54,819 bases of DNA from Acetobacteraceae bacterium ESL0709 (GTDB taxonomy: Bacteria > Pseudomonadota > Alphaproteobacteria > Acetobacterales > Acetobacteraceae): contig JAQTIA010000004.1 in NCBI GenBank assembly GCA_029433415.1, positions 1 to 54,819 of the forward strand. Direction: 5' to 3'. Below the pieces are notes generated by a model. It searched no databases and was not told where the DNA came from. It saw nothing but the letters and a program-made list of their open reading frames with translations. The translations under genes and the position numbers were made by a program. This document shows positions 19,237 through 27,599 of this stretch, piece after piece; within the stretch, counting starts at the first letter, position 1, and every line of letters begins with the position of its first letter.

Positions 19237-19285
19237 TCTGTAGATAAGTCTGTCAATTCAGTTTTAGGAAAAGTAGTTACTTATA

Positions 19286-19672
19286 ATGTATCAAGATCGA
19301 GCCAGAAAAGCCTATCAGCATTCATTAAGTTCTGCCTTGTCGGACAGAGAAGCTGACGCACAGTGCTTTAGAAATCTTATTTCCGAACTAAGATCTGTTG
19401 AGCATTCAACAGAGTTCAATGAGAGGCGAGAGGCTCTCTCTAAGCATCAAAGACTATGGTCTTTGATTCAAAAGGCCAATGCATATGATACGGGACTTGT
19501 GCCTAATGAAGATAGAATATTATTCAGTCGATTGGCAGACCAAGCACAAAAATACGGAATTAGAGCCATATTAAACTCTGAGCTTTCCATTACACCTTTA
19601 ATTGATATGGCTCAGAGTGTACTTGAAGGGTTGACGGGAGATATTGACACAATCGCATCTATAAAGAAATAA
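19286..19672 (+). CDS. flaF: Flagellin synthesis regulator FlaF
   Basis: A 128-residue helical protein matching the alphaproteobacterial FlaF family: N-terminal QDRARKAYQHSLSSALSDREADA and the central ALSKHQRLWSLIQKA region. In Caulobacter, FlaF is needed for flagellin synthesis and secretion and acts against FlbT, which binds flagellin mRNA. No flbT was found in this replicon. It is the last flagellar gene before the partition region and follows flgD by ~50 bp. The ATG is preceded by a weak AGGAAAAG site. Confidence 0.88.
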   Translation: MYQDRARKAYQHSLSSALSDREADAQCFRNLISELRSVEHSTEFNERREALSKHQRLWSLIQKANAYDTGLVPNEDRILFSRLADQAQKYGIRAILNSELSITPLIDMAQSVLEGLTGDIDTIASIKK

Positions 19673-19742
19673 GATTGCCATACGGAATGCACCATATCTT
19701 TATAGTGGACTATGCTAGTATGGCAAATACAGATCTGATTTG

Positions 19743-19758
19743 GTTTGGCCGGCCAAAC
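19743..19758. promoter_or_regulatory. Perfect GGCC-centred palindrome upstream of parA (possible operator/centromere)
   Basis: A perfect 16-bp palindrome, GTTTGGCCGGCCAAAC, lies ~60 bp upstream of the parA start in otherwise AT-rich DNA. GC-centred palindromes of this size next to parA often bind the partition proteins. I saw no second copy, so it may be an autoregulatory operator rather than a multi-site centromere. Confidence 0.4.
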
Positions 19759-19816
19759 TTATTAAAAAATTGGACGGATAGGTTGATGAACAACGATACG
19801 ATAGAAAGTCTATAAG

Positions 19817-20464
19817 ATGGTCGCTACCAAGGTCGTAACTATCTGTACGCCTAAGGGTGGCGTTGGAAAATCAACTATTGCAGCCAACTTAGCAGTAAAA
19901 TTTTCTCAATCAAATTATAAAACGATTATTTTTGATTTGGATCCCCAACAGACCTTATTCAAATGGTCAGCTACAAGACGTAATGTGCATACAGATGTGC
20001 CAAAAATTGAATGTGTCACATCAGAATTATCATTGTGGGGAACTGATTTATCCAGATCGGGTAACTATGATATTGTAATTTTTGACTTGCCGCCAGGCCT
20101 TATCAAGGAAATGCTTGAGGTTAAAACGCTCTGTAAGAAATCAGACATAGTGCTGGTCCCAACTGGTTCAACCCCATATGATCTAGACTCAGCGGGACCT
20201 TGGATCAAAGCGTTATCCGACATTAATGTCTCTGTTTCTTCAATACTTAATCGTGTCAACCCCAGAGAAACCTATTTTAAAGCTGCTCAAATCGCGTTAA
20301 ATAATTTATCAGATTTATGTCCCATTGTCGTCAGGCAATTAACTGATGCTTATCAATATGCAATAGATGGCCTAACTGCGTCAGATAAACCTAAATGCCG
20401 TTCATATCCTGATTTTGACGGTGTCTATAGATATGTTTGCCGAAAAATAGGTATAAGGGCTTAA
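19817..20464 (+). CDS. parA: ParA-family partition ATPase
   Basis: A 215-residue short ParA/MinD-type ATPase that drives plasmid segregation by binding the nucleoid. The deviant Walker A motif KGGVGKST spans residues 13-20, with both lysines (13 and 18) present. Walker A' is IIFDLDPQQTLFKW and Walker B is YDIVIFDLPPG. It has no N-terminal DNA-binding domain, so it is a type Ib-like ParA whose operon is normally regulated by the partner protein. It starts ~145 bp after flaF, and the palindrome at 19743-19758 lies in that gap. The downstream gene starts 4 bp after its stop and is the likely partner. Confidence 0.93.
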   Translation: MVATKVVTICTPKGGVGKSTIAANLAVKFSQSNYKTIIFDLDPQQTLFKWSATRRNVHTDVPKIECVTSELSLWGTDLSRSGNYDIVIFDLPPGLIKEMLEVKTLCKKSDIVLVPTGSTPYDLDSAGPWIKALSDINVSVSSILNRVNPRETYFKAAQIALNNLSDLCPIVVRQLTDAYQYAIDGLTASDKPKCRSYPDFDGVYRYVCRKIGIRA

Positions 20465-20468
20465 CATT

Positions 20469-21188
20469 ATGTCAAATCTAAAAACCCTTACCCTAGCAAG
20501 TCGTTTTGCAAATGCAATGTCAAAACAAGATCGTCAATCGCTGAGTTTAACTCAGAGTCAGATTGTAAACCCGTATTTTGTCGAGATATTTGAAAAAATT
20601 TTCTCTGGACAAGATATTCTTGTCTGCAGAGAAAAAATTGAGGCTGTTACAAATTTAAGTAATACAATCAGGACGGGTCATGTAAGACAATTAGAGATCG
20701 TGCTGTCTATCGGACGCGCGTTACTTACTACCGAAAAAATTCTCAATGAAGCCGAGTGGAAAATACTCATGGAGAGTAGTACAAAACTGTTTAATCTCAA
20801 TAAGACTGTTGCCTCTCAATATCGAGCTATAGCACGTGATATAGATAGTGGCAGAATTCCCAGAGAGATCTGTCCTGAATCATTCACGACAGCGTATGTT
20901 TTGACAACATATCCAGAAGTGGTTTTAACCCAAGCATTAGACAAAGGTATTATAACACCGTCGCTGACACGTAAGGAGGCTGTTAGATTTAAAAAAGATA
21001 TGCTAGCAAGCGATCACGCCATAAATTCCATTATAAAGTTACCCAAAGAAGATATTATGAAAGTTATTATTAGCCAGCGCAGCTTCTTACAAAAGGAAAA
21101 AGAGAAACTTTTGATAAAATTAGAAGATATTAATATAAAAATAGATAAACTAAAAATAAAAGAAGATCGTATTCTTAATGAGAAATAA
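20469..21188 (+). CDS. Putative ParA partner (DUF3102-like DNA-binding protein)
   Basis: This 239-residue protein directly follows parA. It is not a classical ParB with a CTPase motif. Residues ~70-130 (IGRALLTTEKILNEAEWKIL, then TVASQYRAIARDI) resemble DUF3102-type or helix-turn-helix proteins on plasmids. The last ~60 residues are a lysine/glutamate-rich coiled coil that could mediate dimerisation. The position argues for a centromere-binding or regulatory partner of ParA; this is inference. The 3' end becomes extremely AT-rich and merges into non-coding DNA. Confidence 0.55.
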   Translation: MSNLKTLTLASRFANAMSKQDRQSLSLTQSQIVNPYFVEIFEKIFSGQDILVCREKIEAVTNLSNTIRTGHVRQLEIVLSIGRALLTTEKILNEAEWKILMESSTKLFNLNKTVASQYRAIARDIDSGRIPREICPESFTTAYVLTTYPEVVLTQALDKGIITPSLTRKEAVRFKKDMLASDHAINSIIKLPKEDIMKVIISQRSFLQKEKEKLLIKLEDINIKIDKLKIKEDRILNEK

Positions 21189-21478
21189 TTTTTTAATAAA
21201 TGAATTTATTATATTAATAAACTAGATAAAACTTATACAAAATTACTTTCATAAAATTTTCAAAAAAATGAAGGAAATATTAAAATTTTTATTATTAATA
21301 TATTTTGTAGCTATTTCTATATTCATAAGTGAGAGTTTAATTACGTAACATTGTTTCTGACAAAAAATATCATTGAAATTTAACTTAAATATTACGACAT
21401 TATGCTCAGACAACACTTATTCTCATTGTTTAATTAGGGATTATTAACCCAAAAAATTATAAAAATACTAGGCTATGT
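21189..21478. other. AT-rich non-coding stretch downstream of the partition genes
   Basis: About 290 bp of very AT-rich DNA between the ParA partner gene and the decayed mobile element. It holds one possible tiny hydrophobic ORF (21268-21348, listed separately) and no other coding frame. I saw no iteron-like repeats here, so it is less likely to be the origin than the region at 33 kb. Confidence 0.5.
21268..21348 (+). CDS. Possible 26-residue hydrophobic peptide (type I toxin-like)
   Basis: A short frame, ATG to TAA, encodes 26 residues: Met-Lys-Glu-Ile, then a mostly Leu/Ile/Phe/Val segment of ~17 residues (LKFLLLIYFVAISIFIS), then a polar end. Size and a single membrane span resemble type I toxin peptides (Ibs/Fst-like), which often lie beside plasmid partition genes. 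No ribosome site is seen, and AT-rich DNA produces hydrophobic frames by chance, so this is speculative. Confidence 0.25.
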   Translation: MKEILKFLLLIYFVAISIFISESLIT

Positions 21479-21527
21479 GGGGTCGGTTAGGGGCAAAACG
21501 ATACTCTAGGCTCAGGACTCATTTTTT

Positions 21528-22245
21528 GAGATAGAAGATGACGTTTGCTGCGATATGGATTGCGAACATGAAGATATGAGCGCACCGGCCATATCGGGTC
21601 ACATTACGTCGCCAATCCTTCAGCTTTGCGAACATGTTTTCGATGAGGTGGCGCTTCTTATACAAATACCAGTCGCAAGATGACTTTGATTTCCTGTTCT
21701 TCTTTGGCGGAATACAGGCAGCGATATTCCGGTATATGTGAGACCGTCTTATTTTATTGCTATCGTATCACCGATCACCAATGATTTCCTCTGTTTCATT
21801 CGGCAGGTCCACCAGCAGTACATCAGCGCCTTTGAAATCACTCACCTGTTCAGCGGTCAGATGAAGGCGGACAGGGCGTCCCTGTCTATCACATATGGCA
21901 TGAAGCTTTGAGTTTAAGCCCCATTTTGTCCGTCTGATATGGGGGGTAGAAAGCCCTTTTTTAAGCAGGGAGGCTGCTGTCCGGTGTGCTTTGAAATGTG
22001 TTGTATCAATCATCAAGCACTTTGAACGGCCAGCCTGCTCTATCAACGCGACGAAGAACCCGTCGAAAACACCCAGACGGCTCCAGCGGAAGAAGCGATT
22101 ATATCTTGTGGGAGTCATACTCTTTGGGCATACCTTTCCACTAAAGGCCGTTGCGGATCACAATAAATAACCCTACTCAGAACCCGATGGCTACCTACAT
22201 GCGGAATGCCGTGAGCCAATGAGAAATAAGGGTGTATCCGCTCCA
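21528..22245 (-). pseudogene. Decayed IS5-family (IS1031-like) transposase
   Basis: Joining frames on the minus strand recovers an IS5-type DDE transposase. The N-terminal part (MERIHPYF, then HGIPHVGSHRVLS) begins at ~22245 and shifts frame near 22165-22170. A further piece has VIRNGL, an in-frame TAG where a glutamine is expected, then WKGMPKEYDSHK and another shift near 22115. A long open part, 22118-21768, contains NRFFRWSRLGVFD, a DDE-type Asp in MIDTTHFKAH and RPVRLHLTAEQ. An in-frame TGA at 21768 replaces the glycine of the DRGYD motif. The C-terminal end (CIPPKKNRK, HLIENMFAKLKDWRR, RYGR) then continues to ~21528. At least four lesions make it inactive. Confidence 0.85.
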
Positions 22246-22348
22246 TCTACTACATGGATTTTGTCCCACTTGAAATAAAGTCTATTTTAGACAAAAATCA
22301 TCTCATATAAATCAAGGCGTACGAGCCTCTAAATTCATGAGGGTTTAA

Positions 22349-22954
22349 TTGGGACAACGTGTTGCAATTTATTGCCGGGTTTCGACAAGTGATCAGTCTT
22401 GCGAGCGACAGGAGAGCGACTTGATGGCGTTGGCCAAGCGTGCCGGTTACAATGTGGTAGGGATTTTCAAAGAGACGGGTTCAGGCGTAAAGCTTGATCG
22501 AGCCGAAAGAAAAAAGATTCTGGCACTGAGCCAAGCCAGATGTATTGACGCAATTTTAGTTACTGAACTTTCCAGATGGGGACGATCAACAATCGACTTG
22601 CTCAACACGTTACGTGAACTGGAAAACTGGAAGGTCTCTGTCATTGCCCTAAATGGCATGACCTTCGATCTATCATCACCCTATGGTCGGATGTTAGCTA
22701 CAGTCCTATCCGGTATTGCTGAATTTGAACGAGACCTGATTAGAGAAAGAGTTAAATCTGGTCTCGCAGCAGCAAAAGCACGCGGGAAAAAACTTGGACG
22801 TCAGGTAGGACAGCGCCCCAAATCTGATCGTCTAACTTCAAAAGTCATAGCTCTTAGCACTGAGGGACGTAGCTACCGCTGGATTGCACGTGATCTTGGA
22901 ATAAGTAAAAATACTGTCATGACTATCATACAACGATACAAAGCTAACTCTTAG
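22349..22954 (+). CDS. Serine recombinase (resolvase/invertase family)
   Basis: A 201-residue small serine recombinase with a TTG start. The catalytic serine is Ser12 in the YCRVST motif. Other landmarks are TELSRWGRS, the long E helix (AEFERDLIRERVKSGLAAAKARG) and a C-terminal Hin-like helix-turn-helix (SYRWIARDLGISKNTVMTII). It could resolve plasmid multimers, which would aid stable inheritance next to parA, or it could be the resolvase of a dead transposon. The flanking inverted repeat at its 3' end favours a transposon origin. The reading frame is intact, unlike the neighbouring transposase. Confidence 0.9.
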   Translation: MGQRVAIYCRVSTSDQSCERQESDLMALAKRAGYNVVGIFKETGSGVKLDRAERKKILALSQARCIDAILVTELSRWGRSTIDLLNTLRELENWKVSVIALNGMTFDLSSPYGRMLATVLSGIAEFERDLIRERVKSGLAAAKARGKKLGRQVGQRPKSDRLTSKVIALSTEGRSYRWIARDLGISKNTVMTIIQRYKANS

Positions 22955-22980
22955 GGTATCATTTCGACCCTAACCGGAAC

Positions 22981-23249
22981 TGCCTCCTTAACGTACAATA
23001 ATTTTCGATATTCAAACGGAGTCTTAGATCATTAGCATTAGTAAAACCGTAAAAATATTCCCGTTGTTCTCATCTTTTATACAGCGACAAAATTATTAAT
23101 AAATGACATACCAAACCATCTCTTAGCCCATGCCGTTTACAAAACTCTCTTAGATTATGCTGACGCTATATTTGTTTTTCTCTCATAATTAGTAAACACG
23201 CAAAATAATAAAGCATATGCGATCTGCTATTAAATTTTACTTACATTCT
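22981..23249. other. Non-coding stretch between mobile element and secreted-protein gene
   Basis: About 270 bp with no intact gene. On the minus strand, the part adjoining the element (22951-23028) translates to a peptide with TPFEYRKLL, resembling the C-terminal end of an integrase-type transposase. This suggests another IS scar. The remainder is AT-rich and featureless by eye. Confidence 0.35.
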
Positions 23250-23615
23250 TTATGGCGAATCTTTATCAATACATATCTTATTTACACACGACCGTCCACG
23301 ACGAAATGACTGTATCACTCCATAAGGTGGTTCTATGAGGTTTGGTTCTAGATAACTATCTCTTGATAACCAAAACGAATATCTATTCCCCTGTTGTGGT
23401 CGAAAAGGTGGCTTGGGTAATGGCAGAAGAGGTGGATCAGAGGGGAGAACCTCTGCCTGTGGTGGTCTCATAGGCAAAGGCGGTCTGAACGGGTAAGGAG
23501 AGAACGGGCCATAAAAAACAACATCTCCATAGACATGATCTATGGGAATCAAAAAACACAGCAGGACTGCTACAATAGAATTCACAAAGAAGCGAGATAA
23601 AGTTGCGAAAACCAT
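23250..23615 (-). CDS. Proline-rich secreted protein of unknown function
   Basis: I do not recognise this ~121-residue protein. It has a signal peptide-like N terminus (hydrophobic SIVAVLLCFLIPIDHVYG, likely cleaved after the Gly) and a strikingly Pro-rich middle (FSPYPFRPPLPMRPP, then PPLLPLPKPPFRP). The short C-terminal part carries two cysteines (CVNKIC) that could form a disulfide. The ATG at 23615 is preferred; a TTG at 23624 would add three residues. It lies downstream of flgE on the same strand beyond a strong hairpin. It may be a periplasmic or surface protein; a flagellar role is only suggested by position. Confidence 0.5.
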   Translation of the reverse strand: MVFATLSRFFVNSIVAVLLCFLIPIDHVYGDVVFYGPFSPYPFRPPLPMRPPQAEVLPSDPPLLPLPKPPFRPQQGNRYSFWLSRDSYLEPNLIEPPYGVIQSFRRGRSCVNKICIDKDSP

Positions 23616-23641
23616 GTGTCTCAACCATCTGTCCCATTTTT

Positions 23642-23681
23642 TATAGGCCGCTTCATATAAAAAGAAGCAGCCTATAGTTTT
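23642..23681 (+). terminator. Strong hairpin after flgE
   Basis: A 13-position stem with one mismatch (TATAGGCCGCTTC pairing with GAAGCAGCCTATA, 23642-23654 with 23664-23676) and a 9-nt AT loop. The T-run (TTTT) follows on the plus strand, so it best fits termination of rightward, antisense transcription. On the minus strand it directly follows the flgE stop and may instead stabilise or end the flgE mRNA. Confidence 0.5.
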
Positions 23682-25464
23682 ATTGTTTCATGGCGATCGT
23701 CTGCTGCAACAATGTATCTGCCGTTGTAATAACTTTTGTATTGGCGCTATACGCTTCCTGTGCGACAATAAGAGCGGATAGATCACTCGTCAGGTCAGTG
23801 GTAGAACCTTCTATATGGCCAATATTTAATGATGTTCCACCATTTTCACCGACGTAGCCAACGATTGGCGTGCCGGAATCAGCCGTAGCCTGATAAGCTT
23901 GACCATCTACAAGTTGTAATCCGTTCATGTTATTAAATGATGCTACTGGAATCTTTCCTGTAACTTGTGCATATCCATTATCAAAAATAGCCATTACAGT
24001 CCCGTCACTGGAAATCTTGGTCGACTGATACTTACCACTCGTAATGCTATCATTAATCAGAGCTGAATTATCTCTGTCAACAGATGTCGCTGTTGTTAAC
24101 TGTACCTCTGAACTGGCATTAAAATTATAAGATGTTCCATTTACATTAAAACTAAGAGGCCCGGTTACAGCAGTACCACTTGCATCTTTAATACTTTCTA
24201 TCCCACCTGCAGAATTAAAAACAACTGAATAAGTTTGGGAATTACCACTACCATCCTTACCGACACTTGTGGAGGACGGATTATACGGATCAACTGCGCT
24301 AATCGTCCATGTAGGAGGTGCGGCTGAAGTCTGCGTCCAGCTTAGTGCAACATTTATATCGTTTCCATTACCGTCATGTATAGGATTCCCACTAGCGTCC
24401 TTAAGTTTAAATGGAGACGTCATATAACTCTGGTCGCTACCGGTCGATGTTCCTAGAACTATTTTCTGACCACTTCCACCCTTTCTCATGTACATATCAG
24501 TACCTGTCATTGTAACTGGATCAGACTGAGATGTTGAAGGAACATTATTACCAGTTGCCATAATCGTGCCCGTACGGCCACCAATTGTGCCCAAGGATAA
24601 AACCATATCTTGTGTATTACCATCGCTATATTTAGCGTGAACAGGGATCTCAGCCGGAGCACCTGAGGCTGATGAGCTGATCTGATTACCAGAAGAGTCT
24701 TTTACAGAAGCCATGGTACCATCAGCATTAAACGTAACCTGATAACTATTAGGTGCAATAGATCCCTTACCATCAGCATCATAAACAGTCGCAGTCCAGA
24801 CCAATGGATTAGTTTTATCTTCCTCCCATTTTATAGCTACATTATGGGGATTATGCTGGGCATCATAAATTTTCGTAGGAGGGGTCGTATAACTCTGAGG
24901 ATCAAAATTTGCCATATCTGTTGGCACTTTACCAATAGTCGCATTTTGAGAGATTGTACTGGTTTCTGTAGGCCTAAATTTAACATCATTAGCTTTTAAC
25001 GGAGAAAGATTATTACTTAAAGAACCATTCTCATCAACGGCATAACCCTCAAGATAATAGCCTGATGTATTAACCATGTAGCCGTTCTTATCAACGGTGA
25101 AATCACCATTTTTAGTATAATAACGCTGATCAGAGAAAGAGGCACCACTGGCTCCAGCTGTACCTTGAGGCTTTGTGACAATAAACATACCATTGCCTCC
25201 GAGCATCATGGCTAAGGCATTCTGGCTATTATTGGCAGGGCCATTATTATCAACATGTTGCACAGTTGAGGCTGATACAGAGTGCGAGTTAGCAATAGCC
25301 GGATTTCCATTATTACCAGCAACAAAATCCTGAAAAGCTGTCGAAGTTGCTTTATAGCCAGTCGTCTGACTATTAGCGATATTATTACTGAGATTCACAA
25401 AAGCATCTGCTTGGGCATTAATGCCACTGACTGCCGTTGAGAGTGCATTAAAAACACCAGCCAT
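23680..25464 (-). CDS. flgE: Flagellar hook protein FlgE
   Basis: FlgE polymerises into the hook, the universal joint between rod and filament. The 594-residue protein begins with the conserved rod/hook helix (FNALSTAVSGINAQADAFVNLSNNIANSQTTGYKA). It ends with the paired helix (DLSALIVAQEAYSANTKVITTADTLLQQTI). Between them lies a long surface region (about 100-540) with two related immunoglobulin-like halves, seen as repeated WTxxxxDxxG... and KDASGN motifs. It is longer than enterobacterial FlgE (~400). It is the last flagellar gene of the fliE-fliQ-fliR-flhB-flgE minus-strand series, with a ~190 bp gap after flhB. Confidence 0.95.
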   Translation of the reverse strand: MAGVFNALSTAVSGINAQADAFVNLSNNIANSQTTGYKATSTAFQDFVAGNNGNPAIANSHSVSASTVQHVDNNGPANNSQNALAMMLGGNGMFIVTKPQGTAGASGASFSDQRYYTKNGDFTVDKNGYMVNTSGYYLEGYAVDENGSLSNNLSPLKANDVKFRPTETSTISQNATIGKVPTDMANFDPQSYTTPPTKIYDAQHNPHNVAIKWEEDKTNPLVWTATVYDADGKGSIAPNSYQVTFNADGTMASVKDSSGNQISSSASGAPAEIPVHAKYSDGNTQDMVLSLGTIGGRTGTIMATGNNVPSTSQSDPVTMTGTDMYMRKGGSGQKIVLGTSTGSDQSYMTSPFKLKDASGNPIHDGNGNDINVALSWTQTSAAPPTWTISAVDPYNPSSTSVGKDGSGNSQTYSVVFNSAGGIESIKDASGTAVTGPLSFNVNGTSYNFNASSEVQLTTATSVDRDNSALINDSITSGKYQSTKISSDGTVMAIFDNGYAQVTGKIPVASFNNMNGLQLVDGQAYQATADSGTPIVGYVGENGGTSLNIGHIEGSTTDLTSDLSALIVAQEAYSANTKVITTADTLLQQTIAMKQ

Positions 25465-25518
25465 AAAATTCTTTCCCTAACTTGCAAGAATTACAAAACG
25501 TTGGCTCAAGACTCACTG

Positions 25519-25547
25519 TAACTTTCTTGAACTTTTTCAGAAAGTTA
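25519..25547. repeat. Inverted repeat between flhB and flgE
   Basis: A perfect 9-bp inverted repeat, TAACTTTCT (25519-25527) and AGAAAGTTA (25539-25547), with an 11-nt spacer. It lies ~55 bp upstream of the flgE start on the minus strand. It is AT-rich and lacks a T tail, so it may be an operator for flgE rather than a terminator of flhB. Confidence 0.35.
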
Positions 25548-25653
25548 AATTATGTAATTCCTAAATAGCGTATCCTTGTTACTCCATCATGAACAGCTTA
25601 CACTGAAAAAGCAAGCATTTAACATATTTCCCTTCCTTCTCTGGAACAATAAC

Positions 25654-26739
25654 CTAATAGATTCCAGTGCGAGCCCCCGGTGTTTTTAATTTTATGACAT
25701 AGGCAATAATAGCTGCAACCGGTTTCCAAAATTCTTCCGGTATCTCGGTTTCCAGTGGTAGAACATATAAGGATCTTGCCAGAGGTGGATTGGAAACAAT
25801 AGGAACTTTAGCTTCCCCAGCCATTTCCCTCATACGAAAAGCAAGTTCATCCACCCCTTTAGCAACAAGTTGCGGGGCTGCACCTTTTTGCGTATCGTAG
25901 TAAAGTGCAACAGCATAATGAGTAGGATTCACGATAACAACAGTTGCCTTTTGCACAGCTTTCTTTATTTGCATCCGTGCGCGACGTAAACGGATCTGAC
26001 GTAACCTTGATTTTATAAGTGGATCACCTTCAGTTTGCTTTGTTTCATCTTTTATGTCTTGTAAACTCATTTTTAACTTTGAAAAATAACGATACCTTGT
26101 CCATACTTCATCTAAAAGAGTTATACCCGCCTGAACAATAATGACCAAAAAGACCGCATAAACGAACCAATCTGCCATCTCTTTTAAAAGCTGTTGCTCT
26201 GTCCACCTTTCTGTCATTGGTGATATATCTAACGTTTTATAAGCAACACCGTACAAGACAAAACTAAATACTGAAATTTTTATTATATTCTTTAATAACT
26301 CTATTATATTATTTAAGCTTATTACCCTTTTCATTCCTTTCATAGGGGAAAGTCGCTTTATATCTATTTCCAATGCTTGCGGTCTAAATAAAAAACCTGT
26401 CTGCATAATGCCGCATATTATAATTGCTGCTGACCCAAAAATCATAAATGGCATTGAAACTACTAAACCATTACTAACTGCTTGTTGAGTTAATGCATAA
26501 ATTACCTGTGTATCTCCTTCTACAAACCAGAAACGAGACATTAAATCCTTCATAGAAACCAGAAACTGCTCCGCTGAATCAGCCATAGTCATAATAAACA
26601 TAAGAAGAAATGCACCTAGAGAAACAAGCAACAATAACTCTCTAGATTGTGCTATATTTCCTTCTTCACGCGCTTTCTGTAACTTATGAGCCGTGGGAGC
26701 TTGCGTTTTCTCTCCGCCACCCCCACCATCTTCAGCCAT
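25654..26739 (-). CDS. flhB: Flagellar export switch protein FlhB
   Basis: FlhB is the export-gate component whose self-cleavage changes substrate class from hook to filament. The 361-residue protein has four membrane helices (about 35-55, 90-115, 150-172, 192-212) followed by a cytoplasmic domain. The autocleavage site NPTH is at residues 271-274. The N terminus shows the family feature EKTQAPTAHKLQKAREEGNIAQSREL. It is separated from fliR by ~14 bp on the same strand. Confidence 0.97.
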   Translation of the reverse strand: MAEDGGGGGEKTQAPTAHKLQKAREEGNIAQSRELLLLVSLGAFLLMFIMTMADSAEQFLVSMKDLMSRFWFVEGDTQVIYALTQQAVSNGLVVSMPFMIFGSAAIIICGIMQTGFLFRPQALEIDIKRLSPMKGMKRVISLNNIIELLKNIIKISVFSFVLYGVAYKTLDISPMTERWTEQQLLKEMADWFVYAVFLVIIVQAGITLLDEVWTRYRYFSKLKMSLQDIKDETKQTEGDPLIKSRLRQIRLRRARMQIKKAVQKATVVIVNPTHYAVALYYDTQKGAAPQLVAKGVDELAFRMREMAGEAKVPIVSNPPLARSLYVLPLETEIPEEFWKPVAAIIAYVIKLKTPGARTGIY

Positions 26740-26753
26740 ACTACTCTACTCCT

Positions 26754-27599
26754 TCATAAAGGAGAAGAAGCAGGTGCCGTAAGACCTGGTAAAACTAATA
26801 AAAGTCCTTCTGTCTTCTCGCTCCAAGTGCCAACAATGACCTGGATAAGAAGCGCAAAAAGGAAGATACCTCCTAGGATCTGAGCAGGCATAGCAATACC
26901 ATAAACCTGTATTGCTGGCATCAACCGATTCAGGACACCCAGCATAGCCGGCCATAGAGTTCCTACCAAGATAAAAGGGGACGCGAGTTGCATAGCGACA
27001 TGAAACGAATTTGTAACCGTTTCGGTGAGACTCATAGTCATGTCACCTACCATAAACGCAGTAATATGCCCTGCCGGGAAAATAGCATAAGATCCTGATA
27101 TAGCCAATAAGGGAAGAGCGTATAAACCCGATGTCAGAAAAACGACAGGTAATAATGCATTCGTTAAATGGGCCACAGCAGTACTAGAGGCACCAAGATC
27201 ACTATCAACCTGAATGACACTGGCGAGACCCGTAAAAATGGAAATCATCTGAGCTGCAATAATCAATGACATTGCAATCAGCCTTGCTAAAAGACCAATA
27301 AAAATACCACAAAGCAATTCTTCAGCCAAAACTGCCATAGCCATAAAAGGCATTCTGATAACTTCGCCAGAAACGGCTAATACCTTCTCTTGTAATACAG
27401 GAAGAACAGCTACTGTCACGGCCAATGCAAGACCAGCCCTTATTCGCACAGGATAATCTCTTTCTCCCAATCCTGGAGCCGTCATAACAATAGCACCGAC
27501 ACGACAAAGAATGATTAGAAATGTTCCCATAAGGATTGCAATGGAACCATTCGGATCTCCCAGATTTGGCGAACCAAAAAAATCAGAGAGAACAGACAA
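26754..27599 (-). CDS. fliR: Flagellar export protein FliR
   Basis: FliR is a polytopic membrane subunit of the FliPQR export pore. The 281-residue protein has about six hydrophobic segments. Family motifs include FLIILCRVGAIVMTAPGLGERDYPVRIRAGLA near 30-60 and a C-terminal RLMPAIQVYGIAMPAQILGG. Its start directly abuts the stop of fliQ, which implies translational coupling. Membrane insertion with FliP and FliQ precedes FlhB recruitment in related systems. Confidence 0.95.
   Translation of the reverse strand: MSVLSDFFGSPNLGDPNGSIAILMGTFLIILCRVGAIVMTAPGLGERDYPVRIRAGLALAVTVAVLPVLQEKVLAVSGEVIRMPFMAMAVLAEELLCGIFIGLLARLIAMSLIIAAQMISIFTGLASVIQVDSDLGASSTAVAHLTNALLPVVFLTSGLYALPLLAISGSYAIFPAGHITAFMVGDMTMSLTETVTNSFHVAMQLASPFILVGTLWPAMLGVLNRLMPAIQVYGIAMPAQILGGIFLFALLIQVIVGTWSEKTEGLLLVLPGLTAPASSPL

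Larger units (their letters stand above)
21479..22980. mobile_element. Segment bounded by imperfect terminal inverted repeats (transposon remnant)
   Basis: The 21-nt sequence at 21484-21504 and the reverse complement of 22956-22976 match at 18 of 21 positions (shared core CGGTTAGGG, then AAA and GATAC). A weaker match continues inward. The left end starts GGGGTC, as many Tn3-family ends do, and the right end begins at the stop codon of the serine recombinase, where a Tn3-type resolvase could lie. The interval holds a decayed IS5-family transposase and the recombinase, but no Tn3 transposase. I read it as the remains of a resolvase-bearing transposon that lost its transposase and took in an IS. 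The Tn3 assignment is tentative. Confidence 0.45.

Noticed and set aside
22951-23028. C-terminal transposase fragment (TPFEYRKLL) as a separate pseudogene feature.
   Set aside because: Only about 25 codons remain and the similarity is short, so it is mentioned as a possible scar and not annotated as a gene.
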